A stretch of 64,000 nt of DNA from Terriglobus aquaticus (GTDB taxonomy: Bacteria > Acidobacteriota > Terriglobia > Terriglobales > Acidobacteriaceae): NCBI RefSeq assembly GCF_025685415.1, contig NZ_JAGSYB010000001.1, positions 2,728,001 through 2,792,000 of the forward strand. Direction: 5' to 3'. The position numbers and the translations under genes were made by a program. Below the pieces are notes generated by a model that made no database searches, had not been told where the DNA came from, and saw only the letters and a program-made list of their open reading frames with translations. The first letter of the stretch is position 1. Each line of letters starts with the position of its first letter. Positions 26,406-34,478 of this stretch are shown here, piece by piece.

Positions 26406-27092
26406 ATGCACAAGACGATCGATCCAACGATTCTCTACTTTGGAACTCCGGTAGCGCTGATCAGCACGGTGAACGAGGATGGCTCGGCCAACCTGGCTCC
26501 GATGTCGTCGGTCTGGTGGCTGGGGTGGAGCTGCATGCTTGGCCTGGGGCAGATGAGCCAGACGGCGCAGAACCTGATGCGCACGCGCGAGTGCGTTGTG
26601 AACCTGCCGAGTTCGACGATGGCCGGCGCGGTGGACCGGCTGGCGATGACTACGGGCAAAAATCCAGTGCCAGACAAGAAGCTGGCGTGGGGATATCGCT
26701 ACGAAGCGGACAAGTTCGCGCGAGCGGGCCTGACGGCGGTGCCGTCGGTGACCGTGGCATCGCCGCGCGTTGTGGAATGCCCGGTCCAGATGGAGGGCGT
26801 GATCCACGAGCGCCACGCCTTCGGAAAGAACGTGTCGGCGTGTGCGTTTGAAGTACACATTCAGAAGCTGCATGTGGATGAGAGTCTGCTGGAAGCCGGG
26901 AGTGACCGGCACATTGACCCGGTGCGATGGCGACCGCTGCTGATGAGCTTCTGCCGGTTCTTTGAAGTAGGAGCAGAGGTGCAGCCGTCCACATTGGCCG
27001 AGTCGGGCTTTATGCAGTCAGCGCGGTCGCTGGTGGCAGCAACGGCCAAGACAAGCGCCGCTCCGTTGGGAACGGAAGGAGCGTCAGCATGA
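26406..27092 (+). CDS. Flavin reductase-like (FMN split-barrel) protein
   Basis: 228 aa. The N-terminal two thirds have the flavin-reductase-like split-barrel pattern: YFGTPVALISTVNEDGSANLAPMSSVWWLG, followed by LGLGQMSQTAQNL and ECVVNLPS, where FMN would bind. The C-terminal part carries EVGAEVQPSTLAESGFMQ. Such proteins reduce flavin with NAD(P)H or use bound FMN as cofactor. The stop overlaps the ada start by four bases (ATGA), so the pair is one operon. Its real substrate is unknown. Confidence 0.8.
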   Translation: MHKTIDPTILYFGTPVALISTVNEDGSANLAPMSSVWWLGWSCMLGLGQMSQTAQNLMRTRECVVNLPSSTMAGAVDRLAMTTGKNPVPDKKLAWGYRYEADKFARAGLTAVPSVTVASPRVVECPVQMEGVIHERHAFGKNVSACAFEVHIQKLHVDESLLEAGSDRHIDPVRWRPLLMSFCRFFEVGAEVQPSTLAESGFMQSARSLVAATAKTSAAPLGTEGASA

Positions 27093-28198
27093 GTGCGCGC
27101 GAGATGCGATCGGAAGAGGAAGAGCGGTGGGCGGCGGTGGTGGCGCGCGACCGGTCGAGGGAAAGCGCGTTTGTTTATGGCGTGCTGTCGACCGGCGTGT
27201 ACTGCCGGCCGGGGTGTTCGTCGCGGCTGCCGAAGCGCGAGAATGTGCGGTTCTATGATTCGACTGCTGCCGCAGCAGCGGACGGACTGCGCGCCTGCAA
27301 GCGCTGCCTGCCGGACGGGCGCGATGCGCGGGCCGTGGAGGGAACGATCCGGCGGCTGTGCCGGTACATGGAAGCGCGCTTGCAATCGCACCCGGAGGAC
27401 GCGCTGCAGCTGGCGGACCTGGCGGCGCGGGCGCAGTTGAGCCCGGCACACCTGCAGCGCACGTTCCGGGCAGTGGTCGGAGTGAGCCCGAAGCAGTACG
27501 TGGACGGTTTGCGCATGGAGCGGTTCAAGCGGTCGCTACAAGGCGGAGAGAGCAACGTGACGGATGCAATTTTCGATGCAGGGTACGGATCGATTAGCCG
27601 GGTGTATGAGCGCGCGGAGACGCAGATGGGGATGACGCCGATGGAGTTTCGCGAAGGTGGCGCTGGCGTTGCGGTGACGTACGCGGCCTTTGAGACAGCG
27701 ATGGGGCTGGCGCTGGTGGGCGCGACGGACCGCGGCCTGTGTTTTCTGCAGTTTGGCGAGAGCGAGGCGGAGCTGGTGGAGCGGCTGCGGGAGCAGTATC
27801 CGCGAGCGGTGATTGCGGCGATGGAGCCGCGCTCGTCTGCGGGTTTTGCGGGATGGATCGCTGCGCTGAACGGCTATCTGGAAGGCCGGGCGCCCGACCT
27901 GCGGCTGCCTGTCCACGTGCGGGCCACGGCGTTCCAACGAATGGTCTGGGAGTACCTGCAACGCATGCCGGCGGGAACGACGCAGAGCTACCGCGAGGTG
28001 GCGGAGGCGCTTGGGCGTCCGACGGCAGCGCGCGCAGTGGCCCGGGCCTGCGCTTCCAACGTGGTCGCGTTGGCGATTCCCTGCCATCGCGTGGTGCGTG
28101 GGACGGGCGAGGTGAGCGGCTATCGGTGGGGCGTGGAACGGAAAAGGCGGCTGCTGGAGATGGAGCGGGGCAATGTAGCCGGGCGGACCGACGCGTGA
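27089..28198 (+). CDS. ada: Ada: methylphosphotriester/O6-methylguanine methyltransferase and regulator
   Basis: 369 aa with all three Ada parts. Zinc site Cys39, Cys43, Cys70, Cys73 (GVYCRPGC and ACKRC) accepts methyl groups from phosphotriesters; an AraC-type helix-turn-helix follows (about 110-185, AQLSPAHLQRTFRAVVGVSPKQY, DAGYGSISRVYERA); the Ogt domain has the active-site PCHRVV with Cys332. Spacing closely matches E. coli Ada. The protein removes alkyl damage and, once self-methylated, turns on its own regulon. Translationally coupled to an FMN-barrel gene upstream. Confidence 0.96.
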   Translation: MSAREMRSEEEERWAAVVARDRSRESAFVYGVLSTGVYCRPGCSSRLPKRENVRFYDSTAAAAADGLRACKRCLPDGRDARAVEGTIRRLCRYMEARLQSHPEDALQLADLAARAQLSPAHLQRTFRAVVGVSPKQYVDGLRMERFKRSLQGGESNVTDAIFDAGYGSISRVYERAETQMGMTPMEFREGGAGVAVTYAAFETAMGLALVGATDRGLCFLQFGESEAELVERLREQYPRAVIAAMEPRSSAGFAGWIAALNGYLEGRAPDLRLPVHVRATAFQRMVWEYLQRMPAGTTQSYREVAEALGRPTAARAVARACASNVVALAIPCHRVVRGTGEVSGYRWGVERKRRLLEMERGNVAGRTDA

Positions 28199-28210
28199 TG
28201 CCGGCGTAAA

Positions 28211-28245
28211 AGCGTGAGATGGAGCAGGGTGCTCCACCTCACGCT
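28211..28245. terminator. Bidirectional terminator between ada and DUF6807 gene
   Basis: Arms AGCGTGAG-A-TGGAGCA and TGCTCCA-C-CTCACGCT form a 15-bp stem with one mismatch and a GGG loop, between the stops of two converging genes. Confidence 0.75.
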
Positions 28246-28260
28246 TCGATGTTTCGACAA

Positions 28261-29343
28261 CTATTTGACTTTGGCGAAGCTCGCTTCGGCGGTGTTGAGT
28301 TGATCGGGCGTGGGCGCGCCGGAGGTAAGCAGGATGCGGTAGCGGAAGGTCGCGGTGCCGCCCTGTGGAACGGTGAAGTTGTGCTCGGGCGCTTTGGGGT
28401 CGAAGATGTGGTCGCCGAGCGGGTTGGCAGCGAACAGGCCGTAGCCTCGGGCGTGCCAGTAGGTCGGAAAGCCCGGGTTAGCCGGGTTGTCGAGGATGGC
28501 GATGGTCTCGGTCTTGCCTTCGGGGCTGGTGCCGGTGAGTTCACACCAGGCGCCGCGGGTGGACCAGACCTTATCGCCGGTGATGCCCTCGGAGGTGCGA
28601 TAGATGCCGGTCTGGCCACTGGTGTCGCCGGCATCGACCTTGGTCGGGCGGCCTTGGGCGTCGTTGTACGTGCCGCCCTTTTCCGTAGGTGATTCGAGGA
28701 AGTGGGCGACGCGGATGCCGAGCAGGCCTTCCTTGTCGTCGTGGAAGGTGACGGGCCGGAGCGCGGTGAGGGTGCTGATGCGGTCGATGGTGCGGGTGTT
28801 TCCTTCCGCGCGGAAGATGTAGGTGGTGCGTTCCTTCAGCTGGTCGGTACCGGTGCCGTCGGTCCAGGTGGTTTCGGTGACGATCTCGCCCTGTTTGCCG
28901 GATTTAGTCGAGACGATGCGGCCCTGGTGGACGGTGCCCATCTTCGGCTTCTGCGCAGCGGGGATGGCACCGGAGTTGTTCCAGAAGTCGAAGCCATTCA
29001 CGTTGCCGTAGTTGAACCAGAGGCCAGCGTGGTGCGGGTGATCGACGCGCTCGCCGGGGCGAGGCTCCAGAGGAAAGCCGCGCGTGACGGTAGTGCCGTC
29101 GGGAGCGATCAAGGGATAGAGCACCGGCTTCTCAAGCGATGTGGGCCAAATGTAGCTGGTGAAGGGCTTGCCGTCGGCGGTGACGTCGATGCGGCGATCG
29201 GCTTCGTGAACGGTGACCTGGATCTGGGCTTGCATAGTGGCGGCAAGTAGAAGTGAGGAGGCGAGCAGCATCCCATGCTTCACGCGGAAAGAGCGCGAAG
29301 CATGGGGCACGGAAGTGTCTTGCCGCCTTGAGCTATGCGACAT
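28261..29343 (-). CDS. DUF6807 (PmoA-like) exported protein
   Basis: 360 aa. ATG 29343 has GGAGG five bases upstream and overlaps the end of the oxidoreductase gene by 11 bases. After a long basic n-region (24 residues) comes a hydrophobic signal core (LLASSLLLAATMQAQ). The body has the family pattern RVDHPHHAGLWFNYGNVNG, TTYIFRAEGNTRTIDRI, GLLGIRVAHFLESP and FPTYWHARGYGLFAANPLG. DUF6807 proteins, once called PmoA-like, commonly sit beside Gfo/Idh/MocA genes in glycan-degrading bacteria; the name does not imply methane oxidation. Part of the n-region is encoded by a palindrome (29272-29306). Confidence 0.8.
   Translation of the reverse strand: MSHSSRRQDTSVPHASRSFRVKHGMLLASSLLLAATMQAQIQVTVHEADRRIDVTADGKPFTSYIWPTSLEKPVLYPLIAPDGTTVTRGFPLEPRPGERVDHPHHAGLWFNYGNVNGFDFWNNSGAIPAAQKPKMGTVHQGRIVSTKSGKQGEIVTETTWTDGTGTDQLKERTTYIFRAEGNTRTIDRISTLTALRPVTFHDDKEGLLGIRVAHFLESPTEKGGTYNDAQGRPTKVDAGDTSGQTGIYRTSEGITGDKVWSTRGAWCELTGTSPEGKTETIAILDNPANPGFPTYWHARGYGLFAANPLGDHIFDPKAPEHNFTVPQGGTATFRYRILLTSGAPTPDQLNTAEASFAKVK
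29272..29306. repeat. Palindrome with CCCAT/ATGGG ends, inside coding sequence
   Basis: CCCATGCTTC / GAAGCATGGG, perfect 10-bp arms with a 15-base centre that can add a GCG/CGC pair. It lies within the signal-peptide coding region of the DUF6807 gene. It shares its outer CCCATGC with the palindrome at 30732-30766. Confidence 0.7.
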
Positions 29344-30676
29344 GCTTGCCTCCGGCGACGACCTGCTGCGTCTTGTCGTCGAAGGTGACCTTGGCGCCGG
29401 TCTGCATGGCGGCGATGCACATGCAGAGCGCGACGGAGTGGGAGTAGCCTGCGTCGACCGAGGCGTTGGGCGTCTTGCGGTTGCGAACGCACTCCATCCA
29501 GTTGCGCATGTTTGCGCTGGTCTGCGGGTCGGCGCCGGTGTTGGCGTCGTTGGAGACCTTCTCCGCTTCGCCGAGCTGGAAGTCCTTGAGCAGGCGCGGC
29601 TGCATGTGCATCTCGCCCGCGGCGCGCGCGGTGAGGCCACCGTCGGAGGAGACAAGCTGCTTGTCCATGTCGAGCGATCCACCGACGGAACGGTAGATCT
29701 CCTTAACGCCGCCGGCCGAGTTGGTCTGGCGCGAGGAGTAGATGACCTGGAAGCCCTTGTTCGGATCGTCCAGCGGGCCGTAGTCGAAGACGGCGGTGAG
29801 GGTGTCCCAGTTGCGGCGGCCGTCGTGCCAGGCGTAGATGCCGCCGTTGGCCACGACCGAGCGCGGATGCGGGTAGCCGGTGAACCAGTGCACAGTGTCG
29901 ATCTGGTGCACGAGCCACTGGTCGGGGATGCCGGACGAGTAGGGCCAGAAGAGGCGAAACTCGAGGTACTTGCGAGCGTCGAACGGCTCAAACGGCTCGT
30001 GGATCAGGTAGCGCTTCCAGTCGGTGTCCTCCTCCTTGAGAAGTGGCACGACATCGGGGCGACGCCAGCGCCCAGGCTGGTTCACGTTCCACGTCATTTC
30101 GACGTTGACGATGTCGCCGAACTCGCCGGACTTGATGTATTCGTAGGCGCGCTGGTACGAGGGCGTGGAGCGGCGCTGCGTGCCGACCTGCACGATCTGT
30201 TTAGAGTTGTGCACGGCGTCGCGGATCATGCGGGCATCGGCCATGGTGTGTGCCGTGGGCTTTTCCACGTAGGCGTCGCGTCCGGCCTTGACGGCCTCTG
30301 TGCCGTGGTAGGCGTGCTGAAAGTCGGCGGTGGCGATGAGCACGGCGTCGATGTCTTTGCGCGCGTAGAGCTCGTCGTTGTTGCGGACGGCTTCAACCTT
30401 ACCGCCACCCTTTTTCTCGACGTAGGCGATGCCGTCGTCGCGGCGCTTGTTCCAAAGATCGGAGATGCAGACGAACTCGAAGTTCATCTGCTTCGAGTGC
30501 TGCAGAAACGCGGGAATGAGGGCCTGCTTCATGCGGTCGCCGCAGCCGACGATGCCGGTGCGCACGCGATCGTTGGCGCCGACGATGCCGGCGTAGCTGC
30601 GTGCATTCCAGGCGGTGGCGGCGGCCGTGGCGAGGCCGGCGTTCTTCAAAAAGGTGCGGCGGGTAGTGTCGCTCAT
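29333..30676 (-). CDS. Gfo/Idh/MocA oxidoreductase, Tat-exported (1)
   Basis: 447 aa. Twin-arginine signal TRRTFLKNAGLATAAATAW, then a Rossmann NAD(P) domain (RTGIVGCGDRMKQALIPAF) with the family EKP motif (YVEKPTAHTMADARM) near residue 140 and VGTQRR. The C-terminal sheet domain holds LVHQIDTVHWFTG with the expected catalytic His region. Exported members of this family probably oxidise or reduce sugars with a bound NAD(P). It overlaps the DUF6807 gene by 11 bases and follows TonB receptor 2 on the same strand. Confidence 0.88.
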   Translation of the reverse strand: MSDTTRRTFLKNAGLATAAATAWNARSYAGIVGANDRVRTGIVGCGDRMKQALIPAFLQHSKQMNFEFVCISDLWNKRRDDGIAYVEKKGGGKVEAVRNNDELYARKDIDAVLIATADFQHAYHGTEAVKAGRDAYVEKPTAHTMADARMIRDAVHNSKQIVQVGTQRRSTPSYQRAYEYIKSGEFGDIVNVEMTWNVNQPGRWRRPDVVPLLKEEDTDWKRYLIHEPFEPFDARKYLEFRLFWPYSSGIPDQWLVHQIDTVHWFTGYPHPRSVVANGGIYAWHDGRRNWDTLTAVFDYGPLDDPNKGFQVIYSSRQTNSAGGVKEIYRSVGGSLDMDKQLVSSDGGLTARAAGEMHMQPRLLKDFQLGEAEKVSNDANTGADPQTSANMRNWMECVRNRKTPNASVDAGYSHSVALCMCIAAMQTGAKVTFDDKTQQVVAGGKHVA

Positions 30677-30731
30677 GGCGCGAGGCTCCGTTGTTCAGTG
30701 AGACAGATGAGACAGCTCGGGGTACTGCGGG

Positions 30732-30766
30732 CCCCATGCCCTCGCGTGATACGCGAGGGCATGGGG
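30732..30766. repeat. Perfect 16-bp-arm palindrome, intergenic
   Basis: CCCCATGCCCTCGCGT and its exact reverse complement separated by GAT. It lies between TonB receptor 2 and the oxidoreductase gene. There is no T run, so it is not a standard terminator; a REP-type element or a transcript-stabilising hairpin fits better. Confidence 0.75.
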
Positions 30767-30785
30767 TCTGCAGCATTGAGTGCGG

Positions 30786-33700
30786 TTAGAAGGTGAAGCG
30801 GCCGGCGAGTTGGAAGATACGCGGGTCGGCAGCACCGGTTGCGTAGCCGAATGTGGAGGAGCTTGGCGTGGCCGAGGTAAAGGCGTTCAGGTTTGGGTGA
30901 TTGAGCACGTTGAAGCTTTCCAGGCGGATCTGAAGGCGGAGGCGCTCATACACGTTGAAGTTGCGGCTAACCGAAAGGTCGACGTCGTAGAAGTTAGGCG
31001 TGCGCAGGAAGTTCCTGGGCAGATTGCCGTAGGTGCCGGTCGCCGGAGCGGCAAAGGCAGCCCGGTTGAAGTAGAAGCGGTTGCCGGTGGTCGTGGCGCG
31101 ACTGGTCACCTTGGTGCCGGTCAGCAGGGGGACGCCCGGGACCAGGTTCGGACGGTCGTTGGCCTGACCGGTCAGCGAGATGTCAGAGCCGTAGGTGACG
31201 TTGATGGGTGTGCCGCTGGTCATGCGGACGAGCGGAGCGATCTGCCAGCCGTTCGCCAGACCGGCGGCAAAGCCGTGCAGGCTGGAGAACTTGCTCTCGG
31301 TAATAAAGGTGATGTTGGCGATGTGGCGAACGTCGTAGCCGCAAACGCCATAGTCTGCGCGCGGATTGGAGCTGTTCTGCAGGGTCGAACTGGCGATATC
31401 GCCCTGGTTGTCGACCAGGTCCATGCACTTGGACCAGGTGTAGTTGCCAAGGAAGTTGAAGTTACCGGAGCGGTGCTGGATGGTGAAGATGCCGCCGTTG
31501 TAGTTCGAGATTCCGTGGTCGTCGATGATGGTGAACGTGGGGCTGTAGAGCAGCCCCTGCGACGGATTGATGCGCGACAGAGCCGTGCGTGCGTTGGTGT
31601 TGCCGCTGCCGGTGTTCGAGCAGGGCGAGCCAGCGGCAGGCAGGTTGCTGCCGGACAGCGGACCGCAGGATCCGGCGACGCCCGTCGACACGCCGGGGAT
31701 ATACGTGGCGTGGTACGGGTAGGTGCCCATGTACTGGTGAATGTTGCGGTTGCCGAGATAGTTGGCAGAGAAGTTCCAGCCGCGGCCGAACTCCTGCTGC
31801 AACGACGCGGTCCACTGGTAAATCACCGGCGTGCGCGCGTCGGGCTTCATGACCACGTACTGCCCGGTGGTCGGGAAGGTAGCCGTGGCGTTCGGCGGGA
31901 AGATGCCGGGGAACGGATCGGTGCCGTTCTGATACACGGACCACGGATTGCTGAACGGGATGTTGCCCGTCAGATCGATTTCGTTCGTGTAGGGCGGATT
32001 GGTGGTTTGGCGCTGGCTCAGGTACAGCGGCGGCGTGTCATACATGATGGCGCCGCCGACGCGGACGACCGTGGTGGGATGCGCCTGGTACGCCAAGCCA
32101 ACACGCGGCGAGAAGTTATTCAGCCGGTTGTTCACCATAGCCTTGCTGATGCCCGTGTCGCCGGGGAACAGAGTGCCCGCCGGAGCGTTGGGGAAGCGCG
32201 CGGAGTGGGTGTTGCTGACGAATGCGTTGTAGTCGAAGGTGCTGCCCCGGCCGTAGCGGTCGGCGGCGAAGAGCATGGGCTCGTAGCGCAGACCGTAGGT
32301 CAGGGTCAACTTGTCCTGCACGTGCCAGGTGTCCTGCCCGTAGCCGGAGATGATGTTCTGCCGGAAGGCGGTCTGCTGCGAACGGCTCTGGCCGAAGCTC
32401 TGCATCCGCCCGGTAAGGAAGTCGATCATGCCTTCGCCGACGTTCCGATTGTTGACGCCGGAGAGTTGGCCGTTGAAGGTGTACTGACCATTCTGCAAGT
32501 AGCCGGCGTTGGTGTTGTCAGCCGCGCGGATGTACTCGGCGCCGAAGGCAAAGGAGTGCTTGCCGTGCTGGTAGTCCACGTCGTCCGAAAAGTCTTCGGA
32601 ATTGGAGTTGAAGAAGCCGGGCGAGCAGGTGCCGCAACCCGCGGACGGGCCGTTGGTGACGCTCATGCGGAAGTCGGCCGGAACGTAGACGTAGAGGTTG
32701 ACGCCGACATTGGTCGCGTTGATGCCGCCGGATGTCGGCCCACGGTTGTCACGGCGACGTGCCCAGGTGGCGTGCGCGGTGTTCACCACGTTGGGGGAGA
32801 TGTTGAAGATGTCTCCGATGGTGGCAGTCTGCACGCGCTCATCGTTGCCGGCAGTGGTGGTCAGCAATAGGTTGGTGGGCGAGTAGTAGTTTGGCTGTTT
32901 GTAGTTGGCGATGAAGTAGCGCGTGAAGAAGGTGTGGCGCTGCGAGATGTTCCAGTCGACGCGGCCGATGTACTGGTCTTCCTGGTTGTTCGCGGGCAGA
33001 GCCACGCTGACCAGACCGAATGGATCCTCCTGCGCCAGCGGAAGCATCTTGATTACGTTGAGAGACTGCTGCGAATACGTGGTCGGATCGACGCGGCGAT
33101 AGCCAGCGGTGCCCGGGGTGGTGTTGATGCGGGCGCCGGTGGCCGGGTTCACCAGGTTGGAGCCGTCTGCAGCATTCTTGCCACACGATCCTCCCATCTG
33201 GCTGAAGTCGCCGGATAACTCGGCTGGCGTGGGCAAGCAGTAGGTGGTGGCGTTCGACACCTGCCGGTTGCGAGTACCCTGGTAACCACCGAAGAAGAAC
33301 AGCTTGTCCTTGATGACGTGGCCGCCAAAGGTGCCGCCAAACTGGCTGCGCTTGAGCGTGTCCCGGATGGGCGCGCCAGTGGCCGTGTTGACCGAGAAGA
33401 AATTGGTCGCATTGATGATGTTGTTGCGCAGGAACTCAAACGCCGAGCCGTGCCAGTCGTTGGTGCCGGAGACGGTGACGGCGTTGATCAGAGCGCCAGG
33501 GTGAACGCCGTTGCGGGCGGGCAGCGAGTTGGATTCGACCGAAAACTCACGCAGCGCGTCGGGGAACGGGAACGGCAGGTTGGTGTTCGTGAAGTTATCG
33601 GTGTGGTAGCCGCCGTCCAGAACGTAGTTGTTGTAGTTGCCCTGTCCGCCTGCGATAGAGATGACGGTGGAGTTGGCGTAGTTCTTCGAGGTCTGGATGT

Positions 33701-34277
33701 CGTTGGCGGGCGGGGTAACGGCACCGCCGGTAATGAGAGCAAGCTGCGTGGCCTGGCGGCCATTCAGCGGAAGCTCGTTGATGCGGGTCTGATCGACCAC
33801 CTGCTTGTAGTTCACGGTCTCGGTTTCGAGAGCGGCAACGCCGGCCTGCACCTCGACGACCTGCGACTCGGAACCGACGCTAAGTGTGGCGTCCACGGTC
33901 GCAGCGTTGCCGACTTCAAGCACGCCGCGCTGCTGGAAACCGGTGAAGCCGGGCGCGGAAACCTTGATGGTGTAATTGCCCACGGGAACGTTGGGAATGG
34001 AGTAATCGCCCGAGCCACCACTCTTGACGGTGCGCTGCGCGCCGGTTTCAGTGTTGGTATAGACGACTTCGGCGTTGGGGACGGCGGCGCCGGTAGCGTC
34101 CTTTACCGTTCCCTGAACACTGGCGGTACCGGCTGCCTGGGCGCGCAGAGGTGCGGGTGCGAGCAGAGCCGCGGCGCCAAACGCGGTGGCGGCCGCGAGT
34201 ACGGCCGCCGGGGCGGCGGAAACGCAGACATAGGCCAGCAACGTGCGGTGTGCCCGGCGGTAAGACTTGGTAGACAT
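30786..34277 (-). CDS. Oar-like TonB-dependent receptor 2
   Basis: 1163 aa. AGGAG lies nine to ten bases before the ATG. The N-terminal 47 residues form a long signal peptide ending near LRAQA. Then a carboxypeptidase-regulatory-like domain (ASVQGTVKDATGAAVPNAEVV..GNYTIKVSAPGF, about 50-130), plug domain (INELPLNGRQATQLALI, GQGNYNNYVLDGGYHTDN) and large beta-barrel ending GRFTF. Only partly similar to receptor 1, so probably with a different ligand. The downstream Gfo/Idh/MocA and DUF6807 genes on the same strand suggest a shared role in uptake and use of a glycan. Confidence 0.9.
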   Translation of the reverse strand: MSTKSYRRAHRTLLAYVCVSAAPAAVLAAATAFGAAALLAPAPLRAQAAGTASVQGTVKDATGAAVPNAEVVYTNTETGAQRTVKSGGSGDYSIPNVPVGNYTIKVSAPGFTGFQQRGVLEVGNAATVDATLSVGSESQVVEVQAGVAALETETVNYKQVVDQTRINELPLNGRQATQLALITGGAVTPPANDIQTSKNYANSTVISIAGGQGNYNNYVLDGGYHTDNFTNTNLPFPFPDALREFSVESNSLPARNGVHPGALINAVTVSGTNDWHGSAFEFLRNNIINATNFFSVNTATGAPIRDTLKRSQFGGTFGGHVIKDKLFFFGGYQGTRNRQVSNATTYCLPTPAELSGDFSQMGGSCGKNAADGSNLVNPATGARINTTPGTAGYRRVDPTTYSQQSLNVIKMLPLAQEDPFGLVSVALPANNQEDQYIGRVDWNISQRHTFFTRYFIANYKQPNYYSPTNLLLTTTAGNDERVQTATIGDIFNISPNVVNTAHATWARRRDNRGPTSGGINATNVGVNLYVYVPADFRMSVTNGPSAGCGTCSPGFFNSNSEDFSDDVDYQHGKHSFAFGAEYIRAADNTNAGYLQNGQYTFNGQLSGVNNRNVGEGMIDFLTGRMQSFGQSRSQQTAFRQNIISGYGQDTWHVQDKLTLTYGLRYEPMLFAADRYGRGSTFDYNAFVSNTHSARFPNAPAGTLFPGDTGISKAMVNNRLNNFSPRVGLAYQAHPTTVVRVGGAIMYDTPPLYLSQRQTTNPPYTNEIDLTGNIPFSNPWSVYQNGTDPFPGIFPPNATATFPTTGQYVVMKPDARTPVIYQWTASLQQEFGRGWNFSANYLGNRNIHQYMGTYPYHATYIPGVSTGVAGSCGPLSGSNLPAAGSPCSNTGSGNTNARTALSRINPSQGLLYSPTFTIIDDHGISNYNGGIFTIQHRSGNFNFLGNYTWSKCMDLVDNQGDIASSTLQNSSNPRADYGVCGYDVRHIANITFITESKFSSLHGFAAGLANGWQIAPLVRMTSGTPINVTYGSDISLTGQANDRPNLVPGVPLLTGTKVTSRATTTGNRFYFNRAAFAAPATGTYGNLPRNFLRTPNFYDVDLSVSRNFNVYERLRLQIRLESFNVLNHPNLNAFTSATPSSSTFGYATGAADPRIFQLAGRFTF

Positions 34278-34332
34278 GGCCTCTAGCTCCTGAAGGTGCG
34301 AAGTCCGCCAGACGTGCGGCGAGTTTCGCGGC

Positions 34333-34343
34333 GAAACGTTTTT
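34333..34343. promoter_or_regulatory. Candidate AAACGTTT operator in TonB receptor 2 leader
   Basis: GAAACGTTTTT, identical to 22944-22954. It lies just downstream of the predicted -10 box, where a bound repressor would block transcription. It is part of a larger dyad (GTTTCG-CGG-CGAAAC at 34324-34338). Confidence 0.35.
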
Positions 34344-34362
34344 GTCTTTCTGAGACCGCGAA

Positions 34363-34392
34363 AAAGTACGAGGACTGCACTAACGTTGTCAA
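34363..34392 (-). promoter_or_regulatory. Promoter of TonB receptor 2
   Basis: On the minus strand TTGACA (34387-34392), 18-base spacer, TACTTT (34363-34368). Perfect -35, weak -10. The leader would be about 80 bases. Confidence 0.5.
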
Positions 34393-34478
34393 GCCCGCGC
34401 AGGGCTCAGGATCCGCGTGCTGCGGGACAAACGTTGCCCTGCCGCGGCCGTGGTGCCCGGTTGGCTACACTGGAAGCT

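Noticed and set aside
28261-29343. Methane monooxygenase subunit (from the PmoA name)
   Set aside because: The family carries the PmoA label in databases only by history; there are no membrane helices or copper ligands of particulate methane monooxygenase.
29213-32870. Plus-strand frames of 527 and 696 codons opposite the oxidoreductase and TonB receptor 2
   Set aside because: Same type of shadow; the minus-strand genes have recognisable domains throughout.
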